DNA of 64,000 nt from Spirodela intermedia (lineage: Eukaryota > Streptophyta > Magnoliopsida > Alismatales > Araceae). The notes beneath the pieces were generated by a model. That model did no database searches. It saw only the letters and a list, made by a program, of their open reading frames with translations, and was not told the origin of the DNA. The position numbers and the translations under genes are program-made. Shown one piece after another: positions 46,401 to 58,400 of the stretch. Each line of letters opens with the position of its first letter. Within the stretch, counting starts at the first letter, position 1. The DNA is taken from positions 4,519,501-4,583,500 of the forward strand of contig LR746268.1 of NCBI GenBank assembly GCA_902729315.2, read 5' to 3'.

Positions 46401-49400
46401 GATTCTAACTCTCCATAAGCTTAGGCGAAAGCTTCCGATTTTTTTTTGGGCATCCAGATCCAACACGAGTGTCGGCTCATCAAACTGGATCCAAGAGGTA
46501 CCTACTTCCTTAAGCTCAGCAATGACTTCCTTGTATACAGGGAGAACATTTGGCAGCAAAGAAAGAGGGGAGAAGGATTTCTCAACTCCTTTTGCTGGCT
46601 TTGAGGTAAGTCATAGGTCCAATGAGCACTGGAACAGTATCCACCCCAAGCGCCTTGGCCTCTTTATACTCAGACACAGCCTTGTGGGAGCCGTAGGAGA
46701 ACTTTGTGTTTGGCCCAAGTTCCAGGACGATGAAATGGTAGTTAGTGTCGAACCACTTGGTCATCTCCATAGCAGGCAGAGTGCCATTGCCCCTAGCCAT
46801 GGAAAAAGTAGATGTCATGTCCAATCTTTCCACTAGTGTAGCCATATCTGTCAGGAGCGGCCCCAAGCATTGCCGTGGTGTAAAGCACCTGGTCGTAGAA
46901 TGAGAAGGTGTTACTGGGGATGCACTTAATCCCAGCATCAGACATCTGCTTCCAGATGGAAGACCTCAGATCAGCATCAACTTTCTGCAGATCCTCAGTA
47001 GCAACTTTCTGCAGATGGAGTCATGAGGTAGGTGACAAGGTGGCACCAAGCATGCAGAGAGTACCCCTCTGCTTGGAGATCTGCATAGTGCCAAGATCTG
47101 ATGCAAAGGCTCCCACCTATAACGATTGATGTGACGATGGGGCTTAGCTCTCAGGAGAGGTGTAGGCCGGCAACCCTTCCACCGATCGAGTAATGAACTC
47201 GCAAAGGAACTAGAAGGTGAAGACCTTTTCGATGAAAGCAGAGGTGAGCAGCCAAATACCATACAACATAAACTATAGCAAAGTGGACTGTGGAGAACCT
47301 TGGTCACCAGACTAGGGAAGACATAGAACTGATGCTGAATAGAGGGAGACAGACTGAGGAGGACGGAGTACGACACTGAATTGAGACAAGCGTGGATAAG
47401 AGGTTGATTTTACCTCTCATAAAATGCTGATGAAGGTGGAAACAACGGTAATGGACCTAGATATTTATTCAGCCTCTAGACAGAAGGCTTGATGCAGACA
47501 AAAATGACGGCAATGAATTTGAAGATGTCGTTGACGAACTTGCTACTGATGAACTCAAATACACTGCCAAATGACAGATGAAGATCAGTGCTCTCTCGCC
47601 GTAGAACTGGCTCGCCGGGAACCTCGCCGGAAGAGGTGATGACAGTGAACTCGTCGTCCCAGATTAGAGGACTGACGAAAGTATAACCGCTCTAAATGGC
47701 GGAAAGAAAAACCGGCTCGAAATGGCAGGATATCACGCCTTTAAACGGCGGAAAGATAACACGCCTCCAATGGCGCAATAAGTGCAGCAAGATGATGCCA
47801 GAAAGGCACTCGGCAGAGGCGGAAGGCCTCGCCGGAAAGGCACTCGGCAGAGGCAGAGTGCCTTGCCAAAAAGATACTCGGCAGAGAGGGAATGCCTCGC
47901 CAAAGGTACTCGGCAGAGGTGTCAGGCCTCGCCGGAAGGATACTCAGCAGAGGCGGAAGACCTCGCCGGAAGGATACTCAGCAGAGGTGGAAGGCCTCGC
48001 CGAACAAAGAGGGGTTTGAAACCCTAACCTGTAACCTGTCTGTCGCCAGATGTTAGTGGTGGCATCGACGCTCCCCTAGACAAGCGACGTCGAGCATAAC
48101 CGACGCGGAACAGAGCTGGCAGCAGCAGCAGTGGCGCTCCCTCAGGTAGGAGACGCCAAACAGAGGCGGCAGCAAGAGTGGTGGAGGCGATGGCGCTCCC
48201 CCAGATGACAGAAGTCGGACAGAGCCGACGAACCTTAGCGGAATGAACCCGCTCTGATACCATGTTGGAAATAGAGAAAAAACCTCGTCACGAAGGACAG
48301 AGGGGAGAACGGCGGAAACCGCCTCAAGATTCTTGCAACTGTGACCCCCATTATATAGGGTAACGATACATAACTTTTACCAAAACACCCTTAAATAATT
48401 ACACTATTTCCCTACGGCCTAGAACTTCCAACACTGTGCATCTACCCCGTATTTTGAGATGAAGGCAGTGTGGGCTGTTATACTTGTGTAATCAATTGAG
48501 TTATTGACTGAAGTTCTGCATCACCTGCTTTGTGTATCAAGACATTAGTTTTGTTAGATGTCGGACAATCACATTTCATTAATAAAACAGATCAATCCAG
48601 AATAGTCTGTGTACAGAGGTCTGGGAACAACTACCGAAACGGTTCCAGAACTATGTTGTATTTCCCCATTGAGATTGATCTTCGAAAGAAAATAATTAAC
48701 CGATTATATTCAAGTTTGCATCCTTCATCGGAAAGCAACCTTGCAAGTTCAATGTAACATTGTCTTGTTGAAAAGAAACTGATCCTTCATACCCCCTTTG
48801 TATAAGCTTATTTTTTAAAAGGAGCTTCTGCTTTCTTCCTTCACCTGCTTGTCCATCTGTTCCTGCTATTAATTTCCATATAGAGTTTGTGAAGTCGTAG
48901 AGGTGTTTTGCCTGAATCTCCGTTCAACCTTGGACGAGATTACCTCCGTAAAAATGTTATTTCACATGATTAATTTTCTGAAAAGAGATTCAATCTACTA
49001 CCGTTCCTGTGGTATTTTTGGCTTATATGATGCAAAACTAAATAACTTCCTCGTTTCTAGGCCTCTGAAACCATTTTACCAAATGAACATTCCTCTGTAA
49101 AGTCTTTGTCTGTTCTTTTCAATGCTTGTTGGTATCTTTTGTGCTGGCATAAACTGTTGACAACGTCCGTCTTTTACCAAATGAACATTCTATTTTTCTA
49201 TCTTTTTTATCTATACAATTTTCGCCAGTAATAACCTTTGACAATCCACAAATTCTAGTCCCACATTCGTTGTAGGCAATTGATCAACTTAATGGTATTA
49301 AAGGTTTCCTTATAGTGGTGTCCAAATAAGATGGTCTCACCTGTGATTGGGGGGCGGGCTGGTATTCTCCATTCTTGTCTTCACTTCCTTAATGAAACCT

Positions 49401-52400
49401 TTAGGACTGGTCTTACTCCTACCACTGAGATTTTGGACCATTAACAAGAGCAAGTATGACATGGTCTCTCACTGAGAAAAAATTGTAAAATCTTGCTGTG
49501 GATGTAGAACTTAAAACACCATTTTTCCTTTTTTTCTTTAATCTCATGGTCATCCAAGTCCTATTTATCACAACTCGGCTAAAATTAACTTGCATCTTTC
49601 CTGGTAATGGATGGCTTACATATACTCAGGGAACTGCCCCTGCCTATATCTTCTTGAGGGAAGCGCATTGCTTCTGAATTCTGGTTTGTCCATTGTCGCC
49701 AATCATTCAACCATCATATTGGCAATCCTGTAGCACTTGTTAATCAAGAAAATGGGTCTAAAGCCTGCTACATTCACTTGGTAGCGTTCTCTCTCAAAAT
49801 CCCTTACTGTAGGCATTTGGCCATCCTTGACCATCTGATAGTGCTTAATAAAACCCTGCTGAAGCTTCAGCAGATCATAGGGATCCATGAACATCCATGC
49901 ATTGTGAATGGCAAACTGATGCTTCCTCCCTATGCTAGGGTTTCCAATTTTCCTTAGGCTCGTCTGAATTGTAACATTCATGATATAATAAACATCCCTT
50001 CCATCCTTTTTAATGGGTTTAAAAGTTTTCAAAATCTTATTCTTTTTGTTGCAACGTCAAAATGTGATGTGGTCTCTTCTCCTCTTCTTGTCCAATTTCA
50101 TCTGCTTTTTCCCTGTGCTTCAGATCCTCCTGATGTAACGGCCCCAAGTTTCTTTGTTTCCTGCAATGTAGAAATGTTAACAATATATGCAGCGTGTTGG
50201 TCTTCTTTCTGCTCAAATTACTAGTTTTCTTGTTTTCCTTTTGGTCATGATTGACTCCCCATATCTGCCAACACCAGTGTTTCACATTGTTCCACACCCA
50301 TCCCTTATATTTGGGTTCCCATATATGGGCAGGCCTGTCCATCATCCTTCATTAACTAGTTCTATAAATCCGTTGAGTGCTCCTGTAGTTTTCTCTCGAG
50401 TCTAAAAATGTGTCTTTATTTCCTATATAGTTTCTTGTATTTGATGGAATGATAGTGATCTGAAGTAGTCCTTGAAGAAACCTTTGCTTCGATCTACTAG
50501 GGTTTCCGATACGATCTCACAGAAAAAAGATGGACGTGACCTATAGAGGTGCAGGGTTCTCAGGGCGGAGGTACGTCTAAATTTTTCTTCCAAGAATAGA
50601 ATTTCCCAGGTAAAGACAGTTTCTTGGTATGATTAGTTAACCAGTAAGGACACCAATTGTCACGTCCTGCCATTATAAGAAAAGCTTGGTCGATGGTGTA
50701 ATTGTACTTGAAAGTACTATTGTGTTAGAGAGCACTGTTGACAAAAATAGATATTTACAGAAACCGAGGCTGATGTTAGGACAGTTCATGGGCAGAGAAA
50801 ATAGGCTTCAGTCTTCTAAGCTCAAGAGTGTTGTACTATCTTATCAATGTTAGGTTTTGACGTCCAAAGTGAAAAAAAACCGGGCTCCTCTTTGGGTTTC
50901 TTCAACTATTGTCTCTCTTAGTTTACTTTGTTGTAAAAATGGGCTTATATATACTTCTTAAAAAGCATCATTTTGTTATTTTAGTTTTTTGCCTAACGGC
51001 TTTTCCAGTAGATCAGCTGACTCAGCTGAACCAATCCTGATCTGGGCTGGAATAGACTTGGCTGATTTGCCAGACATATGATTTGGATCACCATGTAGGC
51101 TAGGAATATCCACGAACGAGGCATTCACTCTTGCAATTAATGTATATCGCAAATCTGCTGCAATAGTCTGAGTCAATGCTAGAAAAGTCGTCTCCTATTC
51201 TATGTTCTGCATAATATTTGAATATCCGGTTTACTGTTTGTGCTTATTTGAAAGTTTAAAGAAATCCCTACCCATAATCTCTTTTAATTATTGGGCAGTC
51301 TTATTTTAGTCTAAACATTGACCTATGTCTGTTCCAGTGTGAGCAGTTCAGAGTGGACGTATATGTCTAGAGCTTCTGGGTCATACTTCCTATCCATTAT
51401 TCAACAGTTAATTATTATCGACGAAATTTAATTGGAGGAACACAGCTCTATAACTTAAAAATGGTCCTTGTGCTTTATGATTTCTCCCTGCTAATGGATC
51501 GCACAAATTCGTTTTTATCTTAGGCATCATGGCTACTGGGGCAGTTAATGTTGTTCGTGGATCAAAATCTTCTGATGAAGAGATATTGCAGATATATAGT
51601 CATTCCGAAAGGTGAAAGCGACCGTTCAATTCTTTTTGCTGGCTGTTAGGTTCATGGTTGTGTCTTCTAAATTATGTCTAAATGTGGCAGTACCATCAAC
51701 CTGGAGTTTCGCAATTATGTCCAAAATCGTATTGTCGACAAAAAAAATTTTTAGGGCCTACAATATTTTCCTCAATTCTTATATACCCTCATTTCATGTC
51801 TTAATATTTTCGTCGTTGCAACATTTAACTGCATGCCTAGTTGAGGTGCTACGAATGCTAGTTTGTAATATGCCAACATCTTTGGGAATGCCAAAAAAAT
51901 GTTTCATGTACGGCTTTGATGTGAAACCGGAAAAGTACTACAATTTGAAATGACTACCAGTAGCAAAATTTCAAAATGATAAACCATACAGTTAGAGACA
52001 ACGATTGTCTTGATATTATATTTATTGTGGAAATTAAAAATGCTCATAAAGAAATTGGAAACAGTGACTGAAACAGATGCCACGTTTTGCAATGTTATTG
52101 AAATAGATACTTTACCTTCGGTTGTTACCGTCTCTGCTGACTCCAGTGTCCTTCTTTCAGATATCAGAACCTGTGTCTCCACTCCATTTTTCTGTTGTAA
52201 TAATATGAATCAAATCAGAATAAAGCTTAAACATCCCATTATTATGAAGTAGCAAAGAATCTCCCTTGATGTTCTAATTTGGTTTCTTCATATTGACTTT
52301 TATTTTTCCTCCCAGTGTTGCTGTGGTAGTGGACACTCCAGAATTTTTCAATAGACTAGCAGAAATACTGTTTCCAACAGCTGAGATAAGATTCATCATA

Positions 52401-55400
52401 TTACTATGGGGTGACAAATCAATTCTGGACAGTAAGATGCTATCCAAGATACCAATTTTTAATTACGAGGATATTGAAGACTTAGGTGAAAAAAGCCGTG
52501 ATTCCTTGTTGAACTCTATGGAGAGAGGTAAATTCATGTATAACATTTTTAATATGACATAAAAATTAGTAAATCATTTGACCAGAAAACCATAATGTCA
52601 AAGATATTCATCTCTGTTGTCCTGGCTAAATTAATCTAATGTAGTACTTATGAATTTTGAATTTTTCATACTTGCAATTAATTAATGTTTTTGTCCATCG
52701 ACAACTCCATGGAAATGGTCAAGATCATTTCTTTTTAAAAATATCTCTAAATACCACAAGAACATAAATTTTATTGATTATTTCAATACCTCACTATACA
52801 GTTGAGCATCTAAGTTAAATTTAAACTTTTTTGCATAGAGGTTCGATGATGATCACTTAACAATAGGATTTCACTGCTTGTTATTTTCATTTTTTTTGCT
52901 GATTGTTACCATGGTTGGACGTCAGTTCAAACTAAACAATTCTCTGGGGAAGACACGAGTTGTCGTAGACTTTGAGAAACTCTTAAAGTTCTGCAAAAAC
53001 TCCTTTTTCAAATTAGATATCCTACGCCATGCCAATGTTGAGCACCGTAGGCTGAGTGCAAATAATGATGCCGTAAGTTATTTGATATGGGATACATCAT
53101 ACAGGTGAGTGATTTTAAGAGAAATCAGTTAATATCTATTTATATGAAGCTTGGCCAAACAAATAGATATCCTTCTTGTGTCTTGCTTATAGAGCCAGAC
53201 CTACATCGTGAGAAGCAAGAAAATTCCTCTGACTATGGTAGTTGTTTCTTATTTGTTAAGAATGAACTCAAATAGGGAATAAGGATGTAGGGCTGGTGAG
53301 AACTTAAAGTTAAGTCTAACCAACAATAAGAAGATAGATCCTTGAGTTAATTAGAATGTTCAGAATAGGATTGACAATTAATATAAATGGAATCTATGGA
53401 TGGAGACTTGTAGATGGCAATATTGGAACAAATAGCCTGGTAACTATGCTCCCCTCAGAGAGATGTAGATAACCCACTTCAGGGCCTAAAGGACGATAGG
53501 AATCAAGAATAAGGATGATAGGATGTAGCTTGATACTTTGGGGCCTTGATATCACACCAGCGGACCTTTACAACGCACTTTGAGAGAGACCTTAGAGCAA
53601 AATTTTCGATAAAAAGGTTTTTTTTACATTATGTTCAGTCTCCTTTGTTTGGGCCTATAAATCCCGACAGTTCTCATTACTAATGGGCTTAAATTTCGGC
53701 TTTAATAGGCCTCAATTCCTAGAAATGGCCAAAATAGTGAAAGAGAAACTTCGGCTTAATAACCTAGGAAAGTCAGCAGAAGTATTTTAGAAGGGTTTCT
53801 TATTTTAATAACACAGAAATAGAGATACGTTTTCAGTATATTTAATAACCTAACATGCTTCATTGTCTTCACTGTCTTCACTGTCTTCACTGTCTCTATT
53901 GCTGTGTTACCCAGCTTCCTAAATCAGCAAAAGTATAGAAAACGTTTGGAATACCCTAGAGTCTTTAACAGACCTCAAATAACCCTGAAATTGGCCATAG
54001 TGAAAAATATAAACTTCGGTTTATTAACCTAGGAAAATCAGAAAAGGAATCCCTATTACATTGTTCACCAAGTCATATAACCATTTCAATTTTAGGACCA
54101 GTCCTTGACCTCAGGGCCCATTATCCGATGTCTTTGCCATAGAATAAAAGGTAGACTATGTGCTTCTTTCAAGTGTAGACCTTGACCAGTGCATGGCGTT
54201 GGCTCGATTTCTTCATTACTTTACCATGCGCAATCATGTAATCACATAATACTTAAATGGAGCACTTAGGATCCCAAGGAATCCTTACTGTTGACATTCT
54301 CATAGTGTACCTTAGATATTTTATTGAGGAAAATTGTGCAAAATTACCTGGCAGGTACCTAGGAAAGCTTCTCAAGTCTAATTACAGAGCCTTCTAGTGG
54401 AGATAGATGAGAGTGGACGCTCCTTGCCCTTGGTGGCTAGTACACGACATTCTTCACCTGATGTAATATGCTACCTTAGGCAAATGGTGTGGTTTCTTTA
54501 AAATTTTCCTCATGATATTTACGTCCAGTTATTTAACGGGGTTTCCATGATTGATGAAGATTTTATCTTGGATTTTTTTTGCAAAATTTAAAAACACAGT
54601 ACTTACGTTTTAGGTCAGCATAGTTATGAAACCATTCGCCCTGATGATGTGGCAACACTCGTTTACACTAGTGGGACAAGTTCAACACCGAAAGCTGTAA
54701 TGCTTACACATCAGAATATTTTGCATCAGGTCTGAGTAATTACAGTCTGATTTATTTTTTGTCCATACTCTTTGATTCTGTCGCTGCATTTCCATTCCGA
54801 AAGTTTGCAATTTGTGTCTTTTATGTGAATGTTACTATAACTGTTGTACAGATATATGCTTCAAACGAAACGAGGATGAAAATGAGGACTCATTTTGGTG
54901 GTGAGATAGACAAGATAATAGGATAGAATCTCTTAATACTCCTGAGATTCGTTGTAAGGGGAATGTTGTGTGTATAGGCTCTACAATGCAGCTTCAGTAG
55001 ACCCAAAGTGGATCCGAGACCCAATAGGTTAGTGGCCCCAAACAAGATCCAAGATTTACTAGCCTCAACTAACTGTTACAGAAATAAACAAAGAGAGGAC
55101 AACGGGTTCTCTAGAAGAAGATGAGTAAAGTGCTGGTAATTGGGAACTAGAGTCAGGTGTTGTCTTAGTCTAATGTCATCCTCCATCCTCCTCAGTTTGA
55201 CTTCTTTTGTTCTGCATAAGTTTGACATCCTCCCTAGTCTGACTACTAGAGTCTCCCACAGTCCGTACAGTATGACAACATCTCATGCAGTCTAGCATCA
55301 AAAGGTATCATTGTCCTATGAAATAATTTTACAATATCACAACTTAGTAGAAGAGGAGTTTTTCGACGTCATCACAAAAAGAGCTGTTCCCACAATAGAT

Positions 55401-58400
55401 CGTCGCCGTTATAAATTCACTTTCCAACAAGTGAATGCTCATCAACAACTTGGTCAAATTGAACTTTGAAAAAGTTAATCTTAAGAAGTGTTGAAAGTTC
55501 TAGGGTATAAGGAAATAATGTCAAAGATTGAGGGTATTTTTGGGAGAGTTTTTTAAGGTTCCTCCCTATATTAAGGGTGTAAGAGGTGAATGAAGATTGA
55601 GGCAGCTTTTGCCATTCTCCCCTCTGTCCTTCATGACAGGTTTTTCTCTGTTTTCTAGAATAGGCATCTCAAAAGCACACAGTACCGTGGCTAGCTTTTT
55701 CCTACTGAAAGACCCTTGATTTTTTCTTAGTATGATATTGCTAATTCCGGTAGTTTTAGTACAAGTAGACGGTCCACCATCAGGTGGGGTTTCTGATTTC
55801 ATGGAAATGATAATGGAATGATCGAGTCAAAAAATCATCAGAGCCAGAATACAGACCAATGTTTTCTGTTTTTGTTGAGACTATGTAGACCTTGGGATTT
55901 CTACAAACTAAAAGAAACATCATTACGTGATGATAGTGCCAGTACAGCCAGCATTTATGAAAATGTTGTTTTCACGACAAAATCAAGCATATTATGATTG
56001 GTTGTGCCAAGTTCACAATGCATACAATTGGCAGTAAAATGCCCCATTAACATGGAAAATGTTTTCCTCGTGATGTGGCATTGTTTAAATAGGAAATTAG
56101 AAGCAATCCAGTTGTCTCAGCTGATCCCCATATCTTATAAATTTCTTCTGAAATGTCAAACTATCATTTCATGGATTTACCCCGAGGATATCTATTATTG
56201 AGGAATCTTTAGGTATTTATCTTCAATCATTATTTTTATGATCTTAACTTCAGGAAGATACAGTGTCAATTTTACAAATTTACCTTTTGTATCCTAATAC
56301 GGCCCTGCCTTTTACAACTTGATTTTGTTATTTTTCCTTGTTGACATTCAATTTCTATCCATTTTTCTTCAGATAGAGAACTTGCGGGAAATTGTTCCTG
56401 CAGAACCAGGTGATAGATTTCTAAGCATGCTGCCACCATGGCATATGTATGAACGTTCTGCTGAGTACTTCATGTTTTCATGTGGAATACAACAAGTGTA
56501 CACAACTGTGAGAAAGTTGAAGGTATTGTTCGAGAAACCAAGCTGGTGATCTCATGTTTGGAAGTATAGGCCAATGACATCGATAAGATTATTTCGAATC
56601 ATTTTTCAGAGATGCCTATGTTCTACAAAATAGAATGTGAAATGGGACATTTAGCCTTTAACTTAACTATACTAATTTTGAACTTGGCAGGATGATTTAC
56701 GGCAGCATCAACCCGATTATATTTTTTCTGTTCCTCTGGTTTATGAGACACTTTACAGGTTTGTGCTGTTAAAAGGTTTGCATATATTTATTTTCTAATT
56801 AAATTGTTGATTTCCAATATGATGATAATTTATTATCCAGCATAGACAAAAAAGTGATGATCAGTCCTTTTTCCTTTTTTCAATATGATGGTAATATCTT
56901 ATGTTACGCAGAACAAGTTTTTCTATATTAGGCTTTCCTTCTATTTTCCTTTCTGTCCTATTATTAGATGTATATCCTTTTTCGTGTTTCAGTTATTAGA
57001 CCTTTCTGGAATACCGGAGAGGTTTATTAGATGCCAATATAAATATTGGTGTACTGCCTTGAGAAGGGCTAAGTCAGTTTTTCCCTTTCTTGCTTCCATT
57101 GTATTAACATGGTATTAGAGCTTTCTCTCTGATCCTGCGTGAAGACCGCTGATGAAAGATCAACCAACCATGGTGGCGACAACAACTCCACACTGTAGGG
57201 AGTGTCGCCTGGTGATCTTCTTCCTGCCTGCAGTACCTGAAATTGTGAGGTTTCTTAGTCATAAGCAGACCGGAGGATTCTTTGAAGAGTCACTATACCA
57301 TTGCTGTTTCTTGACAATGAGGGACATCTACAGATACACCATTGTCAATTCTTGACGGTGGCAGGACATCTACGAATACATCATTGCCATTTCTTGATGG
57401 TGGCAGACGTCTGCGAATACACCATTGTCATTTCTTGACAGTGGCAGTCATCCTCAATTTCTTGAACAGAAATTGTTATTCGGACCACTTCAGGGAATCT
57501 CTGTTTGAGATATTTTTTTGGCTATCTTGTCATGGTTGAAGAACATGGAGACAAAGGTCAGTGAATCTTCCTCCTCTGGCCTAGGACATTCATTTGAAGT
57601 AATTAAGGTATGTTTAGATCTACCTAAAATTGCTGAGAGATTTCGACTTGATGGAATCAATTCGTTCCAATAGACATCATATGTTGAATTTATTCTACAT
57701 GGGAGGAATCTGGATCATCACTTGACACAACTCTCGCCAAGTACGATTTTTTTTCTTGATGGAAAGAAGCAGCATTGATTCAATATTGGATGCTAGACAA
57801 TATTTCACCAAAGATAAGTGATAGATTTCTTTTTCTAAAACATGTGAAGGAATTATGCAGCAAGGTTCGTCGTGTTCACTCTACTAAACATGAAGAATCT
57901 CAAATTTATAGATTGGTACAAAAATTTCTGACTTTGGTATAAGAAACATTGAGTGTTTTGAAATATGCTTGCAAATTAGAATCTATTTGGAGAGAAATCG
58001 ACCACTACAGACCAATCAAGAACCTTGATACTCAAGAACAAAATTATATCATGAAAGGCAGGTTGTATAAATGTTTGATGGGGATAAATTTAGCATATGA
58101 GACTCTAGTAAATCAGATCCTTGCTCGGGAAGTAGTACTAGGTATTGAAGAGACAAATACATTAGCAAGACAAGAAGAAAATACTAAAAATTTGAAAAAT
58201 AATTTAAAAACAGAAATGCTGCATTCAGCACTCTCAAGGGCAAAGATACCTCTATATTGAAAAGAAGGGTAGTAAAGTACCATTCATCAAAGGAGACCCT
58301 AAGACTGATCCGAAGGCACACCTATTTTGCACTTATTGTCGGAAAAATCATCATACTTGGGAGACATGCTGGAAGATCCATGGCAAACCACCGAATTATG

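Noticed and set aside
46371-46938. Methionine synthase as a working gene
   Set aside because: Only a part of the N-terminal half is present, with frameshifts and stops and no introns; it is a pseudogene fragment.
47696-48019. Tandem 34-bp units resembling a CRISPR array, or a repeat protein frame
   Set aside because: The units are directly adjacent without unique spacers, this is plant nuclear DNA, and the frame has no start context. It is a minisatellite.
57001-57030. A possible ninth AAE exon (a Ser-Gly-Ile-like reading in 'tctggaata')
   Set aside because: The reading lies inside the copia 5' LTR and is repeated in altered form in the 3' LTR; it is chance.
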